Origin: Trichobilharzia regenti
Taxonomy: Eukaryota > Platyhelminthes > Trematoda > Strigeidida > Schistosomatidae
Length of the DNA stretch: 64,000 nt
Reading direction: 5' to 3'
Assembly: GCA_944472135.2 (NCBI GenBank)
Contig: OX235270.1
Coordinates: 51,837,267-51,901,266 of the forward strand
In this document: piece by piece, positions 10,008-21,103 of the stretch
How the letters are laid out: each line of letters starts with the position of its first letter
Position numbering within the stretch: the first letter of the stretch is position 1
Position numbers and translations under genes: made by a program
The notes under the pieces: generated by a model
What the model saw: only the letters and a program-made list of their open reading frames with translations
Databases searched by the model: none
What the model was told of the DNA's origin: nothing

Positions 10008-11549
10008 CTATAAATGTGTCATGTGACAGTAGGAAGATGTTTCGTCTATTGCATGCTTCAACTTTGTTCTTTCAAGGTTTGACATGAATATATCTGCTAG
10101 AACAGGGCTAAGTGGACTGCCTATAGCTACACCATCTATTTGGCGGTAAAACGTGTTGTCAAATTGGAATTGCACATCCATGGTACACATAAGCAGTAGG
10201 CGTTTGAATTCTGATTCTGGGAGAAGATCGGACTGCTGACAAATGATCTCAATAGTTTCATTGATTGGAATCATTGTGAATAAGGAGGTTACATCAAATG
10301 ACACCATGAATTTATTTAGAACGTTCATGTGGTTCACACTTTTAGAGAAATGAAATGAGTCTTTCACCGTGTGCACGCCTAGCCGTTGACGAATAGGTTC
10401 CAACTTCTCCGAAAGCCAACGTGCCACCTTATGTTGGAGCGAGTTGATCATCGGAAGTATGGGTCTCAGGGGGACTTGTTCTTTGTGTATCTTCGGAACG
10501 CCATACATGTGTGGCAAGCGGGACCCTCGGGGTTTCAAATCATTGTACGTGTTGTTGTTAATCAATTTCTTCTTTAGGAGATCTCCCAAGGCGTTTGTGA
10601 TACGTTTTTCGACAGCATCTGTCTTATCTTTGTGGCAACTGTCAACTTTAAACCTCAACGGGTCATTTAACACAGATTTCATCTTTGCGATGTAGTCCTC
10701 TTTGTCCATCAGCACCACACCTGAGCCTTTGTCAGGTCTCAATATAACAATTTTGTCATTATTCTTGAGAGCTTTCAATGCTCTTAGATGCTCTTCAGAA
10801 AGGACTTTGGAATATGACATTGGAGAAATAAGGTATTGATTTGCAACGTCGACGAGCTTCGATTTGAACCAGCTCGTCTTGTCATCATCAACTGGAGTGA
10901 GGTCACTCAATTGATAGAATAAGTTTTCGAATTGAACTGCGACATCAGTTCTTTCGACAAACTTATTTGGGATGTGAAAGTTAAATCCAAGAGAAAGTGC
11001 TTCCATTTCTATGCGATTTAACTTCAGACTCGACAGATTACAAATAAACTCCTCAGGATTTCCTGAGAAAACGTCACACCATTTCTTCTTTGTCAGGAAT
11101 TTCGAGAGAGTTTTGTAAAAATCTTCACATGTTTTCTGTTGAAGTCCTTGGATGAAATTGATGAATTTGATCCGACATACTATACTCAAACTATTGACGA
11201 CACCATCGAAAGATCGGGCTTCAGTTCTCAATTTAGAAATCAGAGATTCTGTTGATTCAATATGTGATATTGTAATGCGTCGAAGACTCTTGAGAGATGG
11301 GGGTAATTTGCAAGAACGCAGTGACTTCATGAGATGACGAGGAAAGCAGTGAGACCGCAAGCAATCATGGTAAAACTTCAGTCGAGTCACCTCTCTTGAT
11401 ATTCTGCACCGAATTGTCACCAAACGATTCAGTGACTTAAAAGATTCTCTGGGGAGGCATTTTTTCAGAAATTTCATACATTTATTCCCCTTAATGAATT
11501 TGAACAAAGCAAGAACTACAGTTTTAGCAGAATAATATGGTACCATCAT
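10008..11549 (-). pseudogene. Penelope-like reverse transcriptase, active-site deletion
   Basis: A 513-codon ORF starts with ATGATG inside the terminal repeat. PLE landmarks in order: RPDKGSGVV near residues 271-279, YGVPKIHK near 349-356, RPI near 362, SFDVTSLF at 417-424 (first catalytic Asp), and GVAIGSPLSP at 473-482. The ORF then ends abruptly. The expected YVDD box is replaced by a junction that reads SYCHMTHL and stops. In another frame DTFIVCKNES follows immediately. A small out-of-frame deletion near 10019-10025 has therefore removed most of YVDD. This enzyme would have reverse-transcribed the element, but the copy cannot be active. The length fits a PLE RT with its N-terminal region. 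Confidence 0.88.
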
Positions 11550-11624
11550 TTATTTCGTTGGCTTCTCATCAGCTGCTTACAGCTTGCAAATTTTTACATG
11601 TTTTCAGTTGACAGAAATTTCCAC
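11469..11624 (-). repeat. PLE 5' terminal repeat (pLTR), truncated
   Basis: Matches the 3' repeat except for a gap of about 45 bases and the cut at 11624. The RT start codon lies inside it, overlapping hammerhead stem III. Confidence 0.75.
11524..11579 (-). ncRNA. Hammerhead ribozyme motif in PLE terminal repeat (copy 2)
   Basis: Same layout as copy 1, with CUGAUGA at 11566-11572 on the minus strand, GAAA, stem III and the CUGCU stem I strand. The RT ATGATG lies within stem III. Confidence 0.7.
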
Positions 11625-11629
11625 TCCCT

Positions 11630-11855
11630 CATGTCGCTGCATACAGACAACCACAGACATCAATTCGGTCGGAACAAAGTTCATATATTAGGCAGAAGAA
11701 ACAACAAGAACGCTAGAGAATTTTTACAAGCCTGGTATTCCAGTGTATCGTCACTCAATAGACACATTGACATAGACAGAATTTGCCAAAAAGAAATCTC
11801 ATACACAAAGGGTCAAACTTCAGATAAAGGAAACAATCAGTACCAATACAAGTAG
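11630..11855 (+). pseudogene. C-terminal fragment of a different PLE lineage
   Basis: The + strand reads a histidine-rich HTDNHRH stretch, KVHILGRRNN, NAREFLQAWYSS, and LNRHIDID. This is the pattern found after the GIY-YIG domain in another group of Penelope-like endonucleases. Only the last 75 or so codons survive. It abuts the truncated 5' repeat of the minus-strand PLE at 11624, head to head. Similar-looking 3' sequence continues to about 12000. No nuclease motif remains. Confidence 0.5.
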
Positions 11856-12253
11856 CCTAGAATGTGTGAAAACACAAAAACAACCAATCACCAACCCGTG
11901 CAGAAATCTAAAAGCTCACTTCAAATTGAAGTATGAGCTGAACATGTTGCCTAGTAGGGTAATGAAGGCTTCACAAATAAACCAACCAACCAAGAGAACA
12001 CAACACCTAAGCTACTCATCTTCCCCATTATATATAATTTTAATTCCTAAATATTCGATTCACTGTATTTTTCAGTGAAAGTTAAATTAATGTGAGTTTT
12101 ATTGACATGAGCTGCGTAGAATGTTTTGTATACCTTGCAGAATTATCTCGAGTAAACATTTGGTAACATTACTTGTTTAATTTGTTTCACCTTTCTGCAA
12201 AGTTGACTTGCAAATCGATATAAAAATAGAACTTGGGCACAATGGTAGAGTAT

Positions 12254-12450
12254 AATTCCACTACAGCGAAAATTTTATTTCGGTAAAGTCTCATATTGTT
12301 ACACGTTAATATTCACTGATGATGAAGTTAGAGAGTTGTGTGAGTACCTTGATGTGATTATGAGCAATAAATTGTCCTCGAAACATCATCAGTAAATATT
12401 ACTGTATAACACGTTTGACTCTACCAAAATAAAATTTTCTTCATAATGGA
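12254..12450. repeat. Fold-back repeat, imperfect
   Basis: Left part 12254-12324 and right part 12384-12450 are imperfect reverse complements. Both contain AAAATTTTATTT and an ACTGATGATG/CATCATCAGT pair. The loop contains AATAAATTGTCCTCGAAAC, which is also seen in the larger hairpin at 55523-55780. The flanking GTATAATTCCA and GGGCAC motifs recur near 35466, 53050 and 55770. It is a dispersed family that I cannot name. Confidence 0.6.
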
Positions 12451-12459
12451 ACTGACTAG

Positions 12460-14177
12460 TAAACGCAGTTTACTGTGCTAAGTAAATGAGTGTGTCTATA
12501 TAGTTTCATTTTACTGTGTCGAAAGTTGAATAACCAATGCAGATGCTATCCCAGCCTTCTTGTTCTCTTGAGTATTTCTAGCAGTTTATTCAAAGAGTAC
12601 TTCTGTATCTTGCATCCTGTCCTCCAGCCAACAAGCACTAGCCCTAAAGAGTAAAACTGCTGAAAATTGACGTAAGTTTTTCAGTATTAAAGCACCTTAA
12701 CACGCATCTATTTAGGCATATTTGCGAATACTTAGAATATTTATGTGTCATCAGTATGTTCACAGTTGTTATATTTCCTCATTATCTGAATAGAATTATT
12801 CTTTTCACCACACATGAGTAAGACAGAAAAATAATGTCGTTACTGCTCTGTTTTTTTTTTCATTTCTTACCTTTCGGCTGGAACATAACGCTTAAAGTTT
12901 TGTATTTTAGGTAGCCATGGTGATATTTTCACTGAGTAGCTAGCCTTGCACCCAGCTTTCTCTCTTTCTGAGGCTTACTATCAGTCGAGAAAAGTCTGGA
13001 ATTGCATTGATTAGGAATCAAGCAACTACTCTGTGGGTGAAATAAATAATGATTTCAGATGAAAATCCAGATCAACTTCAGTGCAAACCTACATCTGTCA
13101 GGAAAGCTAGAAACTTGAGAGCACATGAAACAGCAGCCCCATCAACTCTTGAAATAAATCGACTGTCTATTAAATCAACATGAATATGTCAAAGTCTGTT
13201 TGCAAACTAATGATGATTAGCTGCCTAAAGGGTAATAATGGTGATAACGAGGTTAGCAGAAGAGGTAATTTCAAGAAGGTAGGGACAGTACTACTTATGA
13301 ATAATCCATTTTTTCAGGATCGTCTTTTCAAACAAACAAAAAGAAACAGTTATCTCTTGTTCAAGTTTTCTCAACTGTACAATAATATATATTCTTAGAT
13401 TTATCAAAAATCAGCATTATAAGTAAAAAACATAAACATTTGAACTTAAAATGATAAACAAGTAGAATATAAGTTCATATCTTATTCTGTTTTTTTTAAA
13501 TGAACATCTAATGATGTACTCATTGTTTGCCCTTTGTTTTATTTATTCATTTATAGCATAAATTATCCATTGTAAAATTTACACATAGTTATTTCCGAAT
13601 GCTTCTAAAATTTATATCTAGTTTTTATTGTACCAGTCCTGTTTTTTAAAAAAATTGTAGAAACCTTGATAACTGTGCTGTGTGCATTCACCACTGGTGA
13701 CGACTAAACCAGATAGATTCTTAGTCCAAGGAATGTACAGTTTCTCAAAGTGTATTCGGTTAATTTTTTCCGAGTTCCATTGAACTAAGCATTTTCCCAG
13801 ACGCAAGTATCATTTGCAAAATGAAGTTAACATGTAGTGTGACAGTTAGGATTAATTGCACTGGAGAACCGTTAGACTTAAAGAGGCTTTACTACCGAAC
13901 CATCTTGAAAATGATGTAGGAATTATCTTATTTCATTAAGTTAACCAAAATCGCATACTATATTTTTTAAACACTGCAGAATAAACTTCTAAAAGCTGTA
14001 AAATGGAATTATCTGTTGAAATAAAGCTTGGGCAGGTTTCGTAGATCGGTAATATCTGTATTAGTCAGTGATGTTAACAAGATTTGACTACGTAAATTTA
14101 TTTTCGGAATATTTTAACGTCTTTCTTTTTAATTTATTCATTTTCCGGACGAATTCATCTCAACACAATAAACTTTT
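12460..14177. other. Loop segment without a recognised gene
   Basis: AT-rich, with only short ORFs (for example 13180-13398 and 13618-13806) that have no family features. Nothing else is evident. Confidence 0.5.
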
Positions 14178-14320
14178 CACCGTTTTCTTACAATTCGAAC
14201 AAAGCAAGAACTACAGTTTTAGCAGAATAATATGGTACCATCATTTATTTCGTTAGCTTCTCATCAGCTGCTTACAGCTTGCAAATTTAACATGTTGTCA
14301 GTTTAGAGAAATATCCACAA
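14178..14320 (-). repeat. Extra PLE terminal repeat in the loop
   Basis: A minus-oriented terminal repeat copy, with the hammerhead segment and a diverged downstream part. It is not attached to its own ORF. It faces the right-arm PLE body head to head at about 14320. Inverted terminal-repeat fragments at PLE 5' ends are common in this class. Confidence 0.7.
14219..14274 (-). ncRNA. Hammerhead ribozyme motif in PLE terminal repeat (copy 3)
   Basis: CUGAUGA at 14261-14267 on the minus strand, loop II GAAGCUAAC (one base unlike copies 1 and 2), GAAA, and the same stem III and stem I. Confidence 0.68.
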
Positions 14321-14365
14321 TCAATTCAACAAATAATTCCATTTTACAGCTATGGAAAAGAAATC

Positions 14366-14931
14366 GGTATCCTCAAAATTTCATCAACAAGTATGGAAGA
14401 TCTGAAGTCACAAATGTAAAACAAATCACAGTGTGAAAAAAGCCAGTCTACGTTCAGCTTGACTATAAAGGTGAAAACATTGCAGCGCTGATCAACAGAA
14501 GGCTGAGTACATCACTAGCCATAGCCTATCCTGCAGCTAAGCTCGTTTCCGTCTATCGAACAATTTGCTCTTTGGTGCAATCAAAAATCGATAGATATCC
14601 TTCTCATTTTACCTCCAACTGTATATACAAATTTAAGTGTATCTGCGGGAGCAGTTACATTGGAATAACAGAAAGAAGGGCATATCTACGATTTTCTGAA
14701 CACGTAACAAAAAGCTTACGTCTAAAGGGAACAAATGCTTTAAACAGTGTCATCGCCAGGCATCTCCTCGACACGGGTCATGAGGTGGACGTCGAAAAGT
14801 CGTTCAAAATTATCAATAGGCAAAAGAGCTCAATTCTCCTTAAGTTTGCTGAAGCGATTTCTATCAAACGCTTGAAACCAGATCTATGTGTTCAGAAAGA
14901 AGCAGTTATTAGTCTTTCCTTGCCTTGGTAA
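14366..14931 (+). pseudogene. PLE GIY-YIG endonuclease region (right copy)
   Basis: Identical in protein to the left copy (9089-9654). It has YIG, TER, RFSEH and the terminal SLPW, with the same TGA at 14434-14436. The frame is open from there to 14931. Upstream of 14366 the PLE frame continues without the RTE insert found on the left, so the right copy preserves the more normal PLE junction. Confidence 0.85.
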
Positions 14932-15199
14932 CTGGATGCCTTTTTTTCTCTCATCTGATTACGTAAACTTTGTCTTTAACCTCACCCTCCCTTTTATAAT
15001 CTCTAATTTTGCTTGTCTCTTGTTTCTATGATTTGAGCTCAACTCGGTACATTGTTACCTAACTTACTAGTCACTATGCATCTAACGCACATCTCATCTT
15101 TATTATGTAACTCCTTCACCATTTCCTGCATACATTTATTTTGTTTTAACTTGAACTGCCTGTGTGAAAACTATATAAGCGCAATTTTCTGACCACTGT

Positions 15200-15412
15200 T
15201 TACTAATTGTGGAAATTTCTGTCAACTGAAAACATGTAAAAATTTGCAAGTATGTTAAAACATGTCTGTACTTAAACCTCATAAATTATTTAGGCTGTAA
15301 GCAGCTGATGAGAAGCCAACGAAATAAATGATGGTACCATATTATTCTGCTAAAACTGTAGTTCTTGCTTTGTTCAAATTCATTAAGGGGAATAGATGTA
15401 TGAAATTTCTTT
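15200..15412 (+). repeat. PLE 3' terminal repeat (right arm)
   Basis: Mirror of 8608-8820. Confidence 0.8.
15298..15352 (+). ncRNA. Hammerhead ribozyme motif in PLE terminal repeat (copy 4)
   Basis: Plus-strand copy, easiest to read. Stem I UAAGCAG, CUGAUGA at 15305-15311, GAAA at 15321-15324, AUU triplet with predicted cleavage after 15346, then CUGCU. Mirror of copy 1. Confidence 0.72.
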
Positions 15413-17904
15413 CAATTCACTATTAGTTTTCGTCTTATTTCGGATGAAAATAATTATAACATAGTTGGCATGCTTTACATATGCATATGACAAGCTTCAT
15501 GTTTTCTTTCCTAATACACAAAAGAACAGCGTATATTGTCTGAATAAAGCTCAATTCAAGTTTTGAAACAAAGGATTTCATCAGATTTTGATATCTACTT
15601 TCTATTGTATCATTTACGACTTGAGAACAACATCGCCTCTAAACTAAGATGAGGCTTAAAGCTAATTAAAACAAGTCAAGACATCTGTTATTATCCTCCA
15701 ACTGTAGTATATTACTGGTGATGACTTTTTCCAAGTTCTTATAAATCACTTTTAATTTAATTTTACGTAAAAGCTAATTTGAAGCATTGTCTTCGAGTGT
15801 TTATTGACAGAACTTCGTTTGAGTTGATTTTAACTCAAAAATCTATCATAAACAAAAACCGTGAATTGTTCTTCTTGTTCTGTCATTTAAGGTAAAACGT
15901 TTTTCAAAAGCAAAAGTATTTCTTCCAGAATCAATATTGGAAAGGAATTTCTCTAAAACCCCACAGAAAAGTGAATTTCAGACAGTAGGGAAAGCTAAGC
16001 TTCAGTCATAAATATTTGTCGCCATATCAAATTCTAGTCTTACAGAGTACCAACGGTTGTAAATGTACAGAATGAACTATGGGAACATTAAACGAAAAGA
16101 ATTAAAACCGCGAACAGAACGTTAGTTAGAGAAATGAAATCACCTGTCCATAAAAGATTATAGCTTTTTTTACACTCGTACAATTTCACTTTCATTTTAA
16201 GTGTGTCATTTTGACTTTCTGGAGAATTTGAAACGTTCAGAAACATTTATGATTTGGTGACGCTTGTAGTGGCTTGTTGAACAGCATATCTAAAGTGTGT
16301 GTTAAGACTTTCCTAACCAGTTATCTTTCATAATCCTGGACGATTATAAAGAAAATAGTAACAACTATCGGAGCCAGCTATCATGTGCATATTTTTAATA
16401 GAAGTGAAATACTGGTGTAGCCTGTGCTATTGACGGGATTTATCAGAAGTGTATAGAGAGACGTTCATTGACACGAAGATATCAAAAAGCAGAGAGATAG
16501 ATTTGAAGTCAAAGACAGAAAATGAACCAGTGTTACGGAAGAACGCGGGAGATACAAAAAGAAGACTAAGAAACACAACACGAAGGACGGAGGGAGCACA
16601 GCACAAAAGAGCTGTGCAGATAATGATTTTCAGATAAGATCTACCTAATTTACCCAAAAAGAGATATCAAATCCAAAATAACCATTCCATTACCAAGTCT
16701 CTTGTCTTTTATCGTTACACTAGCTTCACTACTGACACCTGATTGATATCATTTTTCGTGTATGTATGGAAATTCTTGAACATGGCATAATTAACACCAA
16801 TAGGACCCCTGATGAGTATAGGAGATCTAGTTGTTAGAAAGGCCTTTAAAGTCAATCTTATGAAATCGATTGATAGCACCATATCAGCTCTGATGTATAC
16901 AAAACTTCTCACTGGGTTATCTGTCGATGGTGGGTAAAACTTTAATTCCCAACTCACTTCTGCTTGGCCATGCGAGTAAAGCCTGACTGATTGTCACTTT
17001 CGATATTTAATCACCACTGCAAGTGAAGTTGGTAGGATAGTATTAAATCAATTCATTAAAACCGTACTCTGTAGAATGTTTTATGCTAACCTATTTATTT
17101 TTTGACTGTGGCATTAACTAAGTCAATTAGCCCTTTATGTACAGCAGTTATTAACATGTTTTGTTTGTAGATGTCATTGTCTTCAGCTCTTTTTATTTTA
17201 ACCAAAATGTGTTGTTATCCAACGTAACCATACTAACGATCAGAAAAAAGCCCACTAATTGCAACTAAATTCAGCTTCAGCTTATGAACTTTAAGCTCTT
17301 TGTAACTTTGATACAGGATACACAATGCTTGGAAATACTAATGGTGAAAATATTTAAAGTAGTATCAATTGGGTCAAGCAGGATTTTCTGGCGTAGTCAA
17401 CAGAATCGCTGATCAACCTGTCTTCAGTTAGCCTTTAATTACAAGAAAAATTACCGGTTTACACTTTATAGTGTTTAATATTTCAGAGAGTGGAATTCGC
17501 TGTGTGTTGAAAGACTAGTCTCATTTATACATGCTTAGTCGATATGTTTATATCATGCACAGATCACCCTCAAGTTGCGAATTCGAAACATTTCTACTCC
17601 CAAAGGTGAATCTTTCCTGGGTCAGATTCCTCACTTACAAATTGTGCAGTTCAGTTTTCAATGAAAACCTTCACAGCATGTGAATAGGACATTCTTAATG
17701 TTTGCTGTTTTTCCGTTAATTAAGTCTACGAAAAATGAGTTACAAGTTCAAAAATTATTCTGGAATAGTAATAGTACTTGGATGACAGCTTGCTTAAGAC
17801 CTGGGCTACCGAAAACTCCCATCTCTCTATTGCATATATTTTCACTTGTCCGCTTTGTTTTAACCGACTAAAATATTATCTCCAATAGTATTATCTATTT
17901 TTGT

Positions 17905-18290
17905 ATGTATTTAAAATGTGTACAAACTTCTGATTTGCAAGTTCCTACTAGACTTGAGGAATGGCCTGATTGGGGGTGGCAATGTGTCCCAATACACGAG
18001 ATAACTGTTCTTCAATTATGCCACTGGGTCTCAAAATGTAATCCTGAACTTCTTACAATTGGTTTTCAACTAGATATCGTGGATTTCTTGAGAAAGACAA
18101 AGCAGAAATATCATAATGGAATGGTTTGTGCTTCAGCTAAGAGAGAATTGTGTTACAAAATATACTGCCAATTAATATTTCACTTGAAGATATTGTACGA
18201 AGGGAAAATATCATGCAATAAACTCCGCAGAAAATTGTCTATATTATATAAATACTGTCCAGAATAAAGCTGTTATTACTGTTACAAGTA
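17905..18290 (+). other. Unidentified 120-codon ORF ending in a CR1-type tail (right copy)
   Basis: Mirror of 5735-6116. The ATG-started ORF runs to 18267 and is followed at once by AATAAAGCTGTTATTACTG, the type of 3' tail seen on the CR1 element at 23110. I do not recognise the product. Confidence 0.3.
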
Positions 18291-19169
18291 GGGGACTGAA
18301 ATTTCGATTCCATTCTCTTTTCCAATCTGAAATGTAAAAGGTACGTTTTACATTTCAAAGAACGTTCTCTGAAAATGAAAATAATGTTTCCAATAATATC
18401 GTTATACTAAGTTGTATTACATGCAAAAAATTACAAATAAGGGTGGTTAAAAAGAGTGAGACTATTCTGTCATCACTATGTAGACTGAAAGTTGATTTCG
18501 CTCCGTAACTTTCCTCGCAGAAATTTCATGCATAATGATATGCTATTAGGTATTCATAGTTAAACTGGAAGATATCTGATTCACATTCTTTTCAAAAATT
18601 CAGACAAAGATTTGGATAAAACAAATGCTTATCCATCGAAAGGTGGACTTTGAAGGCCTCTGAAATGCCTGAACACTTTTTACGGCTAGAGTTAGGGTTA
18701 TGCTAATGGTCTTCAGATTGGTCCGGTGTAAACTTGTTCGATTCCCACCAAACTTAGACTGAGATAATTTTAGAAAATAAGAGGTATAAAGCTTAATTAT
18801 ATTAGTGTAATTAAAGATTATTGGGCTTACATTTTCTAGCTTCTTATATCTTCAGTTCTCCTAATGGTTTATAGGATAACCAGTATGTACTGGTAAACTG
18901 AGAAAGATGAAGGCTATCCATTCGTAGGCAACAGCGAAAGAAGCTGGATATTTATTTTAAATATCTTATAAGTAAGTTGTTCATTCAAAAAGAAAGAGGA
19001 TTATTTGTCTAAAATAGTCAAATACATTGTGGGGCACATACTGTACCAGTGCAAAAACGGAGTAAGATATTAAAGGTCACTTGGCCATGAGCATTAAATC
19101 CAGGTTTTTTTAATTTTCAATATTCCTCCGAAAAATTATTTTCCCTCTTAACCTGAAATCTGCATCACC

Positions 19170-19590
19170 CATTATTGTGATGAAGGTAGCTGACGAACAG
19201 CTAGAAAAACCAATCACTATAAACCGGATAAATCTCAAGAAAGTGGGCTTTTTCACTTTCTTTGGTGGTATTATTTCAGCTACAGAGGATTACGATGAGG
19301 ATATCAAAGCTAATGAAGATTGTCTGAAGAAATCAAGACAAGCGTCCATTACTCTGAAATCAGATTGCAAGCGTGATTAAGAACCTTTCGAACGGGCCAG
19401 TGAAGACTTTAATCAGTAGACAACTTCACTGCCTACACCCTGAAAATCAGATCGCCAGTCGGAAAGGACAAACAACAGAAGGTTCTGGAAGTCAGAAAAC
19501 CAGTCGACAACCTATTTTCAAACAAATATGCAAACGAAAATTGAGATATATTGGATATACGCTAAGATGACATTCAACTGATATTACATA
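19170..19590 (+). pseudogene. Decayed RTE-clade RT C-terminal fragment (right copy)
   Basis: Mirror of 4450-4860. It has ITINRINLKKV, a mutated FTYLGSIIS box and RYIGYTLR, split over two frames. Confidence 0.6.
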
Positions 19591-19883
19591 CCAAACCCTC
19601 TAGTGTGACTCAAGTGCTAAGCGATGCATTAACTGTGCATGTGAAGGTGACATAAGGGGGATCATGTGAGGAGAGAATGAAAGCTTGCGAGTAAGTATAG
19701 AGTCAGCTAAAACAAAGTGGAAAGAATACAGTGAAATAGATGTGTGTTGCTGTAGCACCACTCGAAACTCAAGAGATGAGTAATAAATAATAATACTAAC
19801 TTTCGATGTTAACGATTTCGCTACTTTTCTATTCAACTCACTAGTGACCTATTGAAGGACTGTTTGATGACCGCGAATTAGTC

Positions 19884-20990
19884 ATGGGATGGTTAACAAC
19901 CCAGATGTATTGTTCGACGTATATAAGTCGGATTATATATATACACACCTTGGCGGCCTCCCTAAATCTTGGGCTACTAATTACGTTAAACATTACAAAT
20001 CATATTGCATCTAATTTCTCATTTCTAATTGATATTTTAATCAATAAATCTTATTCAAATATGACCTCAAATCGGATTATTTATTCTCGTGAACCTACTG
20101 ATCTGCAACTCCATAAAAAAGACAAGAAAAAGCATCATGCCGGCTGGCAGAGAGCATTAAAAAATACCCCTATTCAATTCATGACTGTTCCCGCAATTAT
20201 GAGTACCAATTGTCGCTCCCTGCCGGCTAAAATTAACTGTCTTCAATCGCTGGTGTCTTCCATTATATATCATAATACTGGGATCATATCACTTCAAGAA
20301 ACATGGCTTCATGATCTATATGATGACAATCTAGTGTATCTAAATAATTTCAAACTATTCAGACAAGATCGGTGTAGTTCCAGGAAGAAACGCGGTGGCG
20401 GTGTCGCCATCTTCATCAATTCACAATGGTGTACGTCTAATAATGTATGTTTCAAATTCTCTAGTGACAATATTGACTGTCTCACCGTTAAGTGTCGACC
20501 TAAACATTTGTCAAAATACAACTACATTTACATCTCGAACATGTATATTGCTCCTGGATGCAACTCCACAGAATTATCTTTATTTGCGGATGAATTTACT
20601 TCCCTTGCTGCCACCTCCTTCGGAAATTCCTTGTCTATAGTTACTGGTGATTTTAATTCTAGTGACCACAGCTTCCTAATTTCACTTGGACACGATAATA
20701 TTGTCAACTTCCCGACTAGAATGGACAACACTCTTGATCTTGTGTTTACAAACGATGCAGGAATATTTGAAGCTCGAAAAAGAGCCCCACTACTAAATTC
20801 AGATCACTGTATCATAAGAATATTGCCCAAAGTATATGGAAAGCAGCACAAAAGGGTCTTCTCATACCTTGGAAAGAAAACACAACACAGATGTTATTCC
20901 CATGACAACATACTGAATCTAAGGTCCATGTTAAAAGACACAAACTGGGATCTATTTACTGAACAAGCTATAACACAATTGCCAACATAA
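19884..20990 (+). CDS. CR1 APE-type endonuclease (right copy)
   Basis: A 368-codon ATG-started ORF. The endonuclease nicks DNA at the target site for target-primed reverse transcription. All APE landmarks are present: NCRSL near residue 109, QETW at 138-141, GGGVAIF near 171, GDFN at 255-258, DLVFTN near 285, and SDH at 306-308. The first 100 residues are not recognisable as an ORF1 domain. The frame ends at a TAA just after a frameshift; in the next frame the polypeptide continues into the RT. This is therefore the N-terminal half of a split ORF2. The frame-breaking base loss of the left arm (near 3287) is absent here. Confidence 0.85.
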   Translation: MGWLTTQMYCSTYISRIIYIHTLAASLNLGLLITLNITNHIASNFSFLIDILINKSYSNMTSNRIIYSREPTDLQLHKKDKKKHHAGWQRALKNTPIQFMTVPAIMSTNCRSLPAKINCLQSLVSSIIYHNTGIISLQETWLHDLYDDNLVYLNNFKLFRQDRCSSRKKRGGGVAIFINSQWCTSNNVCFKFSSDNIDCLTVKCRPKHLSKYNYIYISNMYIAPGCNSTELSLFADEFTSLAATSFGNSLSIVTGDFNSSDHSFLISLGHDNIVNFPTRMDNTLDLVFTNDAGIFEARKRAPLLNSDHCIIRILPKVYGKQHKRVFSYLGKKTQHRCYSHDNILNLRSMLKDTNWDLFTEQAITQLPT

Positions 20991-21103
20991 CACATTATCT
21001 TAATTTCTGTCTTGATGTTTGTTGTCCAAAAGAGACAATCTTCTTAAAATTCGATCGCTTCTCCTCTTCTCAACTCAAAAAGCTCCGCCGTGAAAAAGAA
21101 AGG

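Larger units (their letters stand above)
8608..11624 (-). mobile_element. Penelope-like retroelement (PLE), chimeric and inactive
   Basis: On the minus strand the order is terminal repeat with hammerhead (11624-11469), RT ORF (from 11549), a captured RTE fragment (9921-9655), the GIY-YIG endonuclease region (9654-9089), and a second terminal repeat with hammerhead (8820-8608). RT followed by a GIY-YIG domain, with LTR-like direct repeats at both ends, is diagnostic for Penelope-like elements. The 5' repeat lacks about 45 bases present in the 3' repeat and is cut off at 11624. The right part (below 9655) is duplicated in the right arm; the rest lies in the palindrome loop. The element is inactive: the RT active site is destroyed, the middle is replaced, and a TGA interrupts the endonuclease region. 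Confidence 0.85.
14320..15412 (+). mobile_element. 5'-truncated PLE, right-arm copy
   Basis: This begins within PLE coding sequence (an LQLWKRNRYP stretch upstream of the arm boundary), then the GIY-YIG region, 3' UTR and terminal repeat. From 14366 on it mirrors the left PLE. The RT is absent. Confidence 0.8.
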
